Shown here one piece after another: positions 25,084 through 32,172 of a DNA stretch of 34,529 nucleotides. The translations under genes and the position numbers were made by a program. Source of the stretch: JBOGWA01 sp050693155 (GTDB lineage Bacteria > Actinomycetota > UBA4738 > CALAEC01). Within the stretch, counting starts at the first letter, position 1. Each line of letters opens with the position of its first letter. Where the stretch lies: assembly GCA_050693155.1 (NCBI GenBank), contig JBOGWA010000033.1, forward strand, positions 1-34,529, in the 5' to 3' direction. A model generated the notes under the pieces. It was not told where the DNA came from, searched no databases, and saw only the letters and a list, made by a program, of their open reading frames with translations.

Positions 25084-26355
25084 GTGCTCGATCTGAAGGC
25101 GCTTCGCGATGACGACGAGCCGTTCCGTGCGGCGCTTTCCCGCAGGGATCCCGCCCTGGCCGGCGATCTCGACCGATTGATCGAAGCGGACGCGGAGCAA
25201 CGTCGCTTGACGGTCGAGGTCGAGGAGCTTCGGGCCCAGCAGAATCGCGGCTCGAAGGCCGTCGGAGAGACTTCAGGGAAGGAACGCGATGGCCTCATTG
25301 TCTCGCTCCGAGCGGTCTCCGATCGTCTCTCCGCGCTCGAACCGCAACTCGCGGCCGCAGCCGAACGGGTCGAGGACCTGCTTGCTCGCCTTCCCAACCT
25401 GCCGCACGAGTCGGTGCCCCCGGGGGAGACGGAAGAGGACAACGAGGTCCTGCGTGAAGTCGGCACGGCCCCGTCGTTCGACTTCGAGGCCAGGGACCAC
25501 GTGGAGCTCGGGGAGGCACTCGGAATCCTCGATTTCGAGCGTGCCGCGAAGGTCTCGGGAGCCCGGTTCGGATACCTGATCGACGGCGCCGTCTGGGTTC
25601 AGTGGGCGCTCGTTCGATTCTGCCTGGATCGACTGACGGCGAAGGGTTTCGTCCCGGTCGCCCCGCCGGTGCTCGTTCGTCGCGAAGCGATGTTCGGCAC
25701 GGGATTCCTTCCGACCGACGAGCAGCAGCTCTACGTCACTCGCGACGATGATCTGTACCTCGTCGGGACCTCAGAGGTCCCGCTCGCGGGACTCCATCTC
25801 GGTGACATCCTGGACGCCGAGGATCTTCCGCGCCGCTATGTCGGGTACTCGACGTGCTTTCGGCGAGAGGCGGGGGCGCATGGAAAGGACACCCGCGGCC
25901 TCTTTCGCGTCCATCAATTCGACAAGGTGGAGATGTTCTCGTTCACGCACCCGGACTCGTCGTGGGAGGAGCACGAGTTCCTGCTCGCCTGTCAGGAGGA
26001 GATCCTCTCGGACCTCGGGCTGCCGTACCGGGTGACGAACGTATGCGCCGGCGAGCTGGGCGCCTCGGCGGCGAAGAAGTACGACCTCGAGGTTTGGCTT
26101 CCGGGCCAGGAGCGGCACCGGGAGGTCACTTCGTGCTCGAATTGCACCGACTACCAGGCCAGGCGTCTCGAGTGCCGTGTCAGACTCCCCGACGGCAACC
26201 GGCCGGTGCACACATTGAACGGGACGGCATGCGCCATCGGTCGAACTCTCATCGCGCTTCTCGAGCACGGCCAGCGGGGCGACGGCTCCGTGGCCCTCCC
26301 CGAGGTGTTGCACGCATACCTGCCGGAAGACCGGCGCGTGCTCTCACCACTCTAG
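25084..26355 (+). CDS. serS: seryl-tRNA synthetase
   Basis: A 423-residue class II aminoacyl-tRNA synthetase that charges tRNA-Ser, including the tRNA-Ser(UGA) found at 29015. The GTG start gives the standard N-terminus (MLDLKALRDDDEPFRAAL). An N-terminal coiled-coil arm (about 30-105) that grips the long variable arm of tRNA-Ser is followed by the catalytic core. The core has the serine-binding GTSEVPL segment, motif 2 (STCFRREAGAHGKDTRGLFR, the FRxE loop) and motif 3 (NGTACAIGRTLIALLEH). Length is normal for bacterial SerRS. There is no room for a T-box leader before it. Confidence 0.97.
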   Translation: MLDLKALRDDDEPFRAALSRRDPALAGDLDRLIEADAEQRRLTVEVEELRAQQNRGSKAVGETSGKERDGLIVSLRAVSDRLSALEPQLAAAAERVEDLLARLPNLPHESVPPGETEEDNEVLREVGTAPSFDFEARDHVELGEALGILDFERAAKVSGARFGYLIDGAVWVQWALVRFCLDRLTAKGFVPVAPPVLVRREAMFGTGFLPTDEQQLYVTRDDDLYLVGTSEVPLAGLHLGDILDAEDLPRRYVGYSTCFRREAGAHGKDTRGLFRVHQFDKVEMFSFTHPDSSWEEHEFLLACQEEILSDLGLPYRVTNVCAGELGASAAKKYDLEVWLPGQERHREVTSCSNCTDYQARRLECRVRLPDGNRPVHTLNGTACAIGRTLIALLEHGQRGDGSVALPEVLHAYLPEDRRVLSPL

Positions 26356-26421
26356 GGCAAAGGCCCGGAGTCGAAAGAGACCGGCGCCGCTCCAACGCGT
26401 CCGCCCTCCTAGGATGGTGGT

Positions 26422-27171
26422 GTGTCGAAGATGAAGCTCCTCACCGATAAGGACTACCACCTGCTGGGAGAGGCGCAGTTCGGCGTGCCCGGGTTGGTGG
26501 CGACCGAGATCATCGGTCCGTTCGTCGAACTTCAGTCATCCGGGCCCCTGATCATGGTCCACGACGGCGTCTTCCAGCCGCGCCACGGGATCGGCCACCA
26601 TCCACACCGGTTCAACGAGCGGCTCTTCTACATCCTCGAGGGCGCGGTCGACCACGACGATGCGCTGAACGACATCCAGGGTCACATGGGCGCTGGAGAC
26701 TTGGGGCGCCTGACCGAAGGCATGCGCGGAATGCTCCACAAGGAATGGAACAACACCGATGGAGTCGCGCGGGCGTTCATCCTCGTCTACGAGACCGAAC
26801 CCACGCCCCGCGAGGCGTCCTTCGCGCTGCTGGAAGACGAGGAAGCCGCTCGCTACGACGAGAGCGATGGCGTCGCGACCAAGGAGATCGTCGGATCAAA
26901 GGTGGGCTTCCCGATCAACGGCGATATCAGGCTTTTCGCCGACTCGACGTTCGAGCCTGGAGCGACTCTGCGGGCGGAGCTCGATACCGACGAAGGAGGC
27001 CTGATCTTCTCACTCGACGGCCACTTCACACTCTTCAACGGCGCCGGCGTCAACCTCGCGAGGGGAGACGCGGTCGTGTTCGAGCCGAGCAAGGAGCCCC
27101 GGACCTTCACTCTCCACACGAGCGGCGGGGGGCGAGTCCTCCGCGTCGTCCACGGCCCCAGCCGGCGATAA
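26422..27171 (+). CDS. pirin-family cupin protein
   Basis: A 249-residue bicupin starting at a GTG 66 bases after serS. The N-terminal cupin contains the pirin metal site: His60 and His62 in HHPHRFNERLFYILEG, then His106 and Glu108 in MLHKEW, matching the His-His-His-Glu set of pirins. The C-terminal cupin (about 160-245) has no such ligands, as usual. Some bacterial pirins act as quercetin 2,3-dioxygenases, others bind metabolic enzymes, so the substrate cannot be told from sequence. It is convergent with the hydrolase gene, with only 11 bases between stops. Confidence 0.85.
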   Translation: MSKMKLLTDKDYHLLGEAQFGVPGLVATEIIGPFVELQSSGPLIMVHDGVFQPRHGIGHHPHRFNERLFYILEGAVDHDDALNDIQGHMGAGDLGRLTEGMRGMLHKEWNNTDGVARAFILVYETEPTPREASFALLEDEEAARYDESDGVATKEIVGSKVGFPINGDIRLFADSTFEPGATLRAELDTDEGGLIFSLDGHFTLFNGAGVNLARGDAVVFEPSKEPRTFTLHTSGGGRVLRVVHGPSRR

Positions 27172-27182
27172 GCCGAGCGCGG

Positions 27183-28913
27183 CTACCCCTTCCGCGAGAG
27201 CGGGGCGATGTGCAGCCGGAGCGATGTACCCTCGGGACCCTCGAGCGCCGTCACCGTTGCCGCGGTCGTGTCGGAAACGACACCGGATGACCGGCAGGAA
27301 GCCGAGTTGTTGAACTCAACCTGCCATTGGCAGCTATCGCTAGAAGCAATCAAGAGCCGGAGGCGGTGGCCTTCATCGAGGATGTAGTCGTGCGCCAGCA
27401 GCTCGATACGGTAGTGAAGGGGCACACCGGGTTCGACATCCACGCCATCCCGCAGCCCCTCTCTGTGGCGGGCATCCAGGTAACCGCGAGAGATGTAGCT
27501 TGCCGTCCCGTTCGGCGCAAGATCGTAGAGGTGCGCGACGAAGTTCGTATCCGTGGTGTCGATCGACGCAACCAGATCGACGGTCGGTGCTCCCACCAGC
27601 CTGGTCGGTGACTCGAAGGGCTCCGAGTCGTAGAGGAGGCGCGCCCCCTCAGCTTCCATGAGGAGCTGGCGCGGCAACCCAGGGATATCGGTGTAGGAGA
27701 CGCTGCCTTCGGTTGGAGATCCGGGCAGAGTCCCACCGCTCGCAAACAGGACCTCGTCCTTTGTGCCCCTCGGGAGGAGCGTTTCAGACGTCCGAATCGT
27801 GTTCATCTGGTCGATCGTCGTGATGGTCGGTTCGTCCATGATCCCGGTGTCGTTTCCCCGGAGCCAGTGCTCGTACCAGCGAAGCGCCGTCAGGCGCCAG
27901 TAGGCGACATTGGGTTCCGAGTGCCCCCAGGGGCCGATGAGCGCCTTCCGCGGAACGTTCTCTCGCTCGAGCCTCCTCCACATCGACGTGAAGTGATCCA
28001 TCTTGACGTTCTGATCGAGGGTCCCGGTCGTGTGGAAGACGGCCGCGGTGATCCTCTTCGCCATCAACGAGTAGTCGCGCACCCGGAAGAAGTTCGTGAA
28101 GTCGCCGTCGAGCGACATCCCCCGAAACAAGAGGTGGGTGCTACAGGCAGAGGAGGCGGCGTTCTCGACGTAGTTCGGATCCTCGACGTTCGTCGGAGGC
28201 GGGATCGCAACCCCAAACTCGTAGGCGGGAGGAGTCGCCATGTTCGTCTCGTAGTGCACGCCCCCGTTATGGAGGTACCGGTAGTAGGAGGTCATCGGGG
28301 CGATCGGGATGATGGCCTTGAGCGCGGGGGGAGCCGTCACCGCCGCCGCGTACTGACTCGTCCCCACGTGGCTCGCGCCGTACATGCCGACCGTGCCGTC
28401 GGACCAGGGTTGATCCGCGATCCACTCCACGGTTGCGTAGCCGTCCAGCTGATCTCTCGGCCCGGCGTAATCGAAGCAGCCGTCGGAGTTGTTCGTTCCG
28501 CGCATATCGGAGAGGACGACCGCGTAGCCGCGTGTGAGAAAGAACGGGGTGATGCAGTCCGCGTAGTCGAGGACCGAGAGGTCCTCCAAATCCCGACCGT
28601 AGAGCCCGAGCGCGGAGTGGTACGGGGAGGTGACCAGAAGCGTGGGCTTTGAGCCCGCGAAGGCGTCGGGGAGGTAGACGCGGGCGGCGATCAGCGTTCC
28701 GTCGGAGCTCTCGATCTGCACGTCATGTTTGGTGACGGTCGTCTCGACGGGCTGTGGAAGCTTGGATGCCCAAGCTGGGCCTTGAGCCTCAGCTCCGGCG
28801 CAGATGGCGAGCAGCGGCTCGCGCTGCCCGTTCGTGGCGGCACCGATCGCGGCGCTTGGGACGAGCAGCGACACCGTCAGGAGAGCCGAGACAACAAACA
28901 ATCGGTTTCTCAT
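27183..28913 (-). CDS. secreted CocE/NonD-type (peptidase S15) alpha/beta hydrolase
   Basis: A 576-residue exported hydrolase with a signal peptide (about 1-25, LFVVSALLTVSLLVPSAAIG). The S15 alpha/beta-hydrolase core contains the nucleophile motif GASHVG (179-184, Ser181), the acid TGTLDQNV (Asp300) and the base GPWGHSE (His331). The C-terminal jelly-roll domain of the family is seen from about residue 400 (LLIASSDSCQWQ near its end). Such enzymes include cocaine esterase, X-Pro dipeptidyl-peptidase and acylase types; substrate is unknown. The ATG at 28913 is chosen; an in-frame TTG at 28934 would add seven residues. Confidence 0.88.
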   Translation of the reverse strand: MRNRLFVVSALLTVSLLVPSAAIGAATNGQREPLLAICAGAEAQGPAWASKLPQPVETTVTKHDVQIESSDGTLIAARVYLPDAFAGSKPTLLVTSPYHSALGLYGRDLEDLSVLDYADCITPFFLTRGYAVVLSDMRGTNNSDGCFDYAGPRDQLDGYATVEWIADQPWSDGTVGMYGASHVGTSQYAAAVTAPPALKAIIPIAPMTSYYRYLHNGGVHYETNMATPPAYEFGVAIPPPTNVEDPNYVENAASSACSTHLLFRGMSLDGDFTNFFRVRDYSLMAKRITAAVFHTTGTLDQNVKMDHFTSMWRRLERENVPRKALIGPWGHSEPNVAYWRLTALRWYEHWLRGNDTGIMDEPTITTIDQMNTIRTSETLLPRGTKDEVLFASGGTLPGSPTEGSVSYTDIPGLPRQLLMEAEGARLLYDSEPFESPTRLVGAPTVDLVASIDTTDTNFVAHLYDLAPNGTASYISRGYLDARHREGLRDGVDVEPGVPLHYRIELLAHDYILDEGHRLRLLIASSDSCQWQVEFNNSASCRSSGVVSDTTAATVTALEGPEGTSLRLHIAPLSRKG

Positions 28914-29002
28914 GGAGGACTCGTTTCGACGCAACGCGGCTCGTTCCCTCTCCGTTCGGAAATCGTGACAAATCGCCTCTCGGGGACCGAGAGACCGGCC
29001 GA

Positions 29003-29008
29003 TACACT
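29003..29008 (+). promoter_or_regulatory. putative -10 box of tRNA-Ser
   Basis: TACACT six bases before the tRNA 5' end, identical to the hexamer before tRNA-Leu. A -35 element is not obvious. Confidence 0.3.
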
Positions 29009-29014
29009 CATCTC

Positions 29015-29103
29015 GGGGGGATGCCGGAGCGGACGAACGGTACGGTCTTGAAAACCGTTAGGGGTCGTGAGGCCCCTCGTGGGTTCGAATCCCACTCCCC
29101 CCG
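29015..29103 (+). tRNA. tRNA-Ser (anticodon UGA)
   Basis: An 89-base class II tRNA. The acceptor GGGGGGA (29015-29021) pairs with TCCCCCC (29096-29102), with discriminator G at 29103 as expected for serine. The anticodon stem ACGGT/ACCGT encloses loop CTTGAAA (anticodon TGA). The long variable arm is GGGGTC-GTGAG-GCCCC-like, and the T-arm is GTGGG-TTCGAAT-CCCAC. CCA is not encoded. Its 3' end marks the left edge of the accessory block. Confidence 0.95.
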
Positions 29104-29412
29104 CTGTGACCAGTGGTTTTGGGTTGGCGAGAGCCAGGGGACGGCTCAAGGAGCCGCCCCGGGATTCGCTTCCGCCCCCGCAGGCGCGAGCCACGCCAGC
29201 GAAGCGACGATGACGACCCACCTGCTGCACATGTTCGCCAGGTCGGGGTCGATGACCGCACAGCCGCCGTCACGCTGGGCATGGAGCGCGGGGTCGCTCG
29301 CCTCCCCCGGCGATCCTGACCGCCACCTCCGACCGAGCGTGATCCCGGGGCAAGGTTTGTGCCGCTCACGGGGCTCCTGGATTCGAGGAGCCCCCAAACG
29401 CGTCGGTCGCTT
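29104..29412. other. 309-base gene-poor stretch after tRNA-Ser
   Basis: No convincing gene is seen. A minus-strand ORF (29397-29146, 83 codons) has a hydrophobic segment (WVVIVASLAWLAPAGAEA) but lacks a good start context and a recognisable family. A hairpin at 29370-29394 lies downstream of the merB-like gene. I see no direct repeat of the tRNA 3' end inside the window. Confidence 0.6.
29370..29394 (-). terminator. hairpin terminator candidate after merB-like gene
   Basis: A perfect 9-bp inverted repeat, GGGGCTCCT and AGGAGCCCC, with a 7-base loop lies 18 bases beyond the merB-like stop. There is no T-run; only a few A residues on the plus strand follow, so it may be a non-canonical terminator. 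Confidence 0.55.
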
Positions 29413-30102
29413 CTACCCTGCGGCTCCGATCGCGGCCCCGAACACCCCGTCGACCCACCGGCGCGTGAGCTCGAAGCCCTCCAGGATGGTGAGGATGACG
29501 ATGTCCTCCCGTCCCTCCGCCCAGCGTCTCCCGCCTTCCTCGGATGGGAAGAACAGGATGTGGTGGCAGAAGTTGCTGATGATGTTGTCGTCGAACTTCT
29601 TCCCGTTCGGAAGGCGGAACGAGAGCACCGCACGCTCGGGGGAGATGCTCTCGACGCCGTCGGGGTGCACGACGAGCGAGATCGGCTCCCTGGTGTCTGG
29701 GGCGGCGGAGGCCACGCGGGCGCTCCGGCCGAGACTCCGGGGGAGGAAGAGACTGTCGCCTGCGCACCACGCATAGACCGTCTGTCCCTCCACCTCGAGC
29801 CGGTGGGGCGTCTCCCCGAGGCTCAGCCCCCAGAACGCGACGACCCGCTTCCCGTCGTCGCGGTGGACGGCCGGGAGTGCGTTGAGAGTTGCGGATACCT
29901 CCTCCACCGGCACCCCGAGGTGCTCGGCAAGGCGTCCGTCGGGGACGGGCTCCCCCCGGGCGAGCAGCCGGTACAGGGCGACCGCGACCCGTGCCTGCCC
30001 GGCGTCGAGGGTCGGCGTGAGGTCGACGATCTCGGCCGCGAGGTCCCCGATGTCGATCGTCTCCGTCCCGGCCGGCGTCCGTCCGCTCCTCATGTCACTC
30101 AT
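29413..30102 (-). CDS. merB: MerB-type organomercurial (alkylmercury) lyase homologue
   Basis: A 229-residue protein that aligns by eye along its length with MerB, which protonolyses carbon-mercury bonds to release Hg(II). The N-terminal winged-helix-like part (about 20-95, LYRLLARGEPVPDGRLAEHL) is present. The catalytic part reads VYAWCAGDSLFLP with Cys113 and Asp116, corresponding to Cys96 and Asp99 of the R831b enzyme. GRSARV, EPISLVV and ISNFCHHILFF follow, with Cys179 corresponding to Cys159. The adjacent Cys160 of R831b is His180 here, and Cys117 is not conserved. All three residues reported as essential are kept. No merA mercuric reductase or MerT/MerP is in the window. It overlaps the DUF3237-like gene by ATGA. 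Activity on mercury or another organometal is inferred. Confidence 0.85.
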   Translation of the reverse strand: MSDMRSGRTPAGTETIDIGDLAAEIVDLTPTLDAGQARVAVALYRLLARGEPVPDGRLAEHLGVPVEEVSATLNALPAVHRDDGKRVVAFWGLSLGETPHRLEVEGQTVYAWCAGDSLFLPRSLGRSARVASAAPDTREPISLVVHPDGVESISPERAVLSFRLPNGKKFDDNIISNFCHHILFFPSEEGGRRWAEGREDIVILTILEGFELTRRWVDGVFGAAIGAAG

Positions 30103-30647
30103 CCTGACTCCCTTCTCTCATCCGACGCTCTTGGCCGCTCGACCGCCGTCACGCGGCGGGCCCGCCCGGTGAGGGCGTCCGCCGGCGTGTAAACGCGCCA
30201 GGTGGCCCGGCCGGTCCCCTCGTCGAACTGGCCCACGTAGGTGGCCAGGATCCCGTTGAGCCACCGGTAGCGCTGGTCGTCGGTGGCGAACCGCAGGCCC
30301 GAGGTCACCTGCCAGATTGGGGCATTGCTCCTCAGCCGCAGGGCGAACCCCTTGGCGTCGAACTGGATGGTGGCGCCGTCGTCGGTCTCGATGACCCCGC
30401 CGGGGTTGGTCTTGCACAGGTAGTCTCCCTCCGCGAGGGCCGCCTCGGTCGGGGACGCGAGGAAGCCCGGGTCGAGGGGGCAACCCTCCTCGTAGAAGGA
30501 GAAGCGGATCGTCCCGGTCAGCCCGGGGCCGCGGACCGTCCCCTCTCCGCTCCCCAGGAGAGTCCCCTCCCTGCCGTCGGGCGAGACGACGGGGTCCATG
30601 TCCTCGCGGTATGCGAGGTCCGCGTCGAACACGTGCTCCAGCTCCAT
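30099..30647 (-). CDS. DUF3237-like protein coupled to merB-like gene
   Basis: A 182-residue soluble protein. The ATG at 30647 is preceded by AGGAGG (30659-30654) at six bases, which decides the start over a longer in-frame ATG at 30707. The pattern GTVRGPGLTGTIRFSFYE (about 37-52), VIETDDGATI (about 85-94) and ATYVGQFDEGTGRATWRVY (about 135-153) resembles DUF3237 beta-barrel proteins, whose function is unknown. Cys56 and Cys78 are the only cysteines. It is the first gene of a two-gene operon with the MerB-type lyase (4-base overlap) and divergent from the ArsR-family gene, so it is probably induced with the lyase. The family call is moderate. Confidence 0.7.
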   Translation of the reverse strand: MELEHVFDADLAYREDMDPVVSPDGREGTLLGSGEGTVRGPGLTGTIRFSFYEEGCPLDPGFLASPTEAALAEGDYLCKTNPGGVIETDDGATIQFDAKGFALRLRSNAPIWQVTSGLRFATDDQRYRWLNGILATYVGQFDEGTGRATWRVYTPADALTGRARRVTAVERPRASDERRESG

Positions 30648-30710
30648 TCGGCACCTCCTCTGCTCTCGGGCGGCCCCCTTTCGGACCGGCCCCCAGGTCT
30701 TCGACACTCG

Positions 30711-30764
30711 TCGATATCGACTATGCTCGATACCTTGGCACAGCCATCGATATATGTCAATATC
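30711..30764. promoter_or_regulatory. AT-rich divergent operator/promoter region with palindromes
   Basis: In very GC-rich surroundings this stretch contains the perfect palindrome TCGATATCGA (30711-30720), a related TCGATAC, and ATCGATATATGTCAATAT (30746-30763). ArsR/SmtB repressors typically bind such AT-rich dyads. TTGGCA (30735-30740) could be a -35 for the arsR gene. On the minus strand a perfect TTGACA (30760-30755) points toward the DUF3237-merB genes. Repression of both directions by the ArsR protein is inferred. Confidence 0.6.
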
Positions 30765-30769
30765 CTCTC

Positions 30770-31117
30770 GTGCGCCGGAAGGTGGAGCCCATATCCGACT
30801 GCTGCTCGCCCCTCCTCGCGGAGTCGCTCGATGCGGAGCGGGCCGAGCGGATGGCCGGCGCCCTCCGCGTGCTGGCGAACCCGGCGCGGCTCCGGATCAT
30901 CAACCTCATCGCCAACCACCCCAGGCGAGAGGTCTGCCAGATCGAGTTCACGCGACCCCTGGGGCTCTCCCAGCCCACCCTGAGCCACCACCTCTCGATC
31001 CTCTCCGAGGCCGGGCTGCTCCGCCGGGAGCGGCGAGGGAGCTGGACGTATTACAGACTGGAGCCCTCCCAGCTCGAGGTGCTCCGCGAGGCCCTTTCGC
31101 CCGCGGCGGCGGGGTAG
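30770..31117 (+). CDS. ArsR/SmtB-family metal(loid)-responsive repressor with three cysteines
   Basis: A winged-helix repressor of about 115 residues: LRVLANPARLRIINLIAN (dimer/helix region), REVCQIEF, then LGLSQPTLSHHLSILSEAGLL (recognition helix) and the wing RRERRGSWTYYRLEP. Possible GTG starts lie at 30770 and 30782. The first lies about six bases after the likely -10 zone, so the transcript may be leaderless. A vicinal Cys-Cys near the N-terminus (SDCCSPLL) plus one Cys in the DNA-binding helix region (VCQIEF) recalls the Cys-Cys...Cys As(III) site of Corynebacterium glutamicum ArsR. Streptomyces mer operons are likewise controlled by an ArsR-family repressor. It probably senses a thiophilic metal(loid) and derepresses the divergent lyase operon. 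Confidence 0.9.
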   Translation: MRRKVEPISDCCSPLLAESLDAERAERMAGALRVLANPARLRIINLIANHPRREVCQIEFTRPLGLSQPTLSHHLSILSEAGLLRRERRGSWTYYRLEPSQLEVLREALSPAAAG

Positions 31118-31184
31118 GTCGCGCACCCGCCCCCGGGAGCAGCACTCGAGACCCGGGGCGTTCGGTACCCGCTCCGACCGAAGG

Positions 31185-31219
31185 GGGAGGAGGGGCCGGG
31201 GAGGGAGGCCCCTCCTCCC
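31185..31219. terminator. bidirectional hairpin terminator
   Basis: A perfect 13-bp inverted repeat (GGGAGGAGGGGCC / GGCCCCTCCTCCC) with a 9-base loop sits between the convergent ends of the arsR-type gene (31117) and the small membrane-protein gene (31233). The position fits termination in both directions. Confidence 0.75.
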
Positions 31220-31232
31220 GTCCGGCACATTC

Positions 31233-31550
31233 CTACGCGGCGGCCCGGGGTTGCCGATCGAATGGCACGACCTCGCCCCGCGTTCTCTTCGCCGCGGCGG
31301 AGAGCACCTCGTAGGTGCTGTGGATCCCGGCGGCCAGCCCGTAGACGATCAGGCCCGTGAAGACGGTCCCAACCCAGCCGACGACGATCGGCAGGCGCCA
31401 CTGCTCGAAGAGGCTCCATTGCAGCGCCTCGACGGTGCCGATACCGGCGGCCAGGGCGATGAGGTTCGTCGCCCACCGAGGCAGCCACCCACCGGTGGCC
31501 TGGCCGATCAGGTCCACGACCTTCGCGAGGAAAGCAGCGAGGAGAACCAC
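31233..31550 (-). CDS. small membrane protein of unknown function
   Basis: About 105 residues with three hydrophobic helices (VLLAAFLAKVVDLI; TNLIALAAGIGTVEALQW; IVVGWVGTVFTGLIVYGLAAG) and a basic C-terminal tail. The shape is like a holin or small ion-channel-like protein, but I do not recognise a family. It has no cysteine, so it is not a MerT-type mercury transporter. The start is uncertain: GTG codons at 31550 and 31547 are the only standard ones, while a strong AAAGGAGGG lies about 24 bases further upstream, where no ATG, GTG or TTG follows at normal spacing. A non-standard start or an error in this stretch is possible. Confidence 0.55.
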   Translation of the reverse strand: MVLLAAFLAKVVDLIGQATGGWLPRWATNLIALAAGIGTVEALQWSLFEQWRLPIVVGWVGTVFTGLIVYGLAAGIHSTYEVLSAAAKRTRGEVVPFDRQPRAAA

Positions 31551-31734
31551 GATCGCGAATCCGTACTCGGCTCCCTCCTTTCTGTGGGTTCTTCCCTTCG
31601 CTTAGTCGCCGTCGGCCGGGCGGAGGGTCGCCTGGACCGGACTGGGTCCTAGTCCGCGCAACGCGCGCCCTCACGCGATCCGCCGCCGCGATCTTCCGCC
31701 TGGGCGACCCGATGCGGTACGGGATGCGACCAAA

Positions 31735-31786
31735 GAACATGGAGGTTTCGGAGGGTCGGGGAACATGGAGGTTTCGGAGGGCCGAA
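31735..31786 (+). repeat. 26-base tandem direct repeat
   Basis: Two adjacent 26-base units (31735-31760 and 31761-31786) begin GAACATGGAGGTTTCGGAGG and differ at only a few bases near the end. Each contains an ATG and a GGAGG, so the duplication doubles a potential translation-initiation signal for the zinc-ribbon ORF. Confidence 0.85.
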
Positions 31787-32172
31787 TGGAACGCTGTCCG
31801 CTGTGCGGATCGGACCTCGAGTGCCGGAGCGGGGGGCTCGGGGGCCTGTGGTGCTGCTCCCCCGAGTGCGGGGCCTGCTTCCGTGACGTCCACCTCGGGG
31901 GGATGGCGCAACGGGACGAGGAAGGAGGATCGGGGAGCGGTCCCCCGGCCCGGATCCGATCCGCCTACCGAACCCGGCCGGGGGACTCGATCCTGAAGGC
32001 CCCCATCCGCCCGCAGAGCGGGCACGACCGGCGCTCGAGCAGCCATTCGCGGAGCAGCTTCCGCGCCCTCCGGAGCTTCGACTTCACCGAGTCAACACTG
32101 GTCCCCAGGATCTCAGCAACTTCTGCGCTGGTCCGTCCGTCGCCGACGCGGAGCCGGACGATCTCCCGGTAG
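31786..32172 (+). CDS. possible zinc-ribbon protein (CPLCG) converging on the sigma-factor gene
   Basis: From the ATG at 31786, with GGAGGG just upstream, the frame reads MERCPLCGSDLECRSGG and then LWCCSPECGACF. That is seven cysteines in the first 31 residues in an arrangement suited to one zinc ribbon. Beyond about residue 60 the sequence is low complexity and lies antisense to the end of the sigma-factor gene for about 208 bases, so the true protein may be shorter through a frameshift. An earlier in-frame ATG at 31765 lies in the tandem repeat. Only the N-terminal 40-50 residues look like real coding sequence. Confidence 0.4.
   Translation: MERCPLCGSDLECRSGGLGGLWCCSPECGACFRDVHLGGMAQRDEEGGSGSGPPARIRSAYRTRPGDSILKAPIRPQSGHDRRSSSHSRSSFRALRSFDFTESTLVPRISATSALVRPSPTRSRTISR

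Noticed and set aside
28977..28993. 7-bp hairpin CTCTCGG/CCGAGAG upstream of tRNA-Ser
   Set aside because: Short, with no T-run, and located between divergent transcription units, so it is unlikely to be a terminator; no regulatory role can be supported.
29146..29397. 83-residue minus-strand ORF after tRNA-Ser
   Set aside because: It has a hydrophobic stretch, but no ribosome-binding site and no family; it overlaps the hairpin thought to terminate the merB-like operon. Mentioned under the gene-poor stretch only.
31233..31550. MerT-like mercury transporter in the accessory block
   Set aside because: The small membrane protein has no cysteines, whereas MerT needs a vicinal cysteine pair in its first helix.
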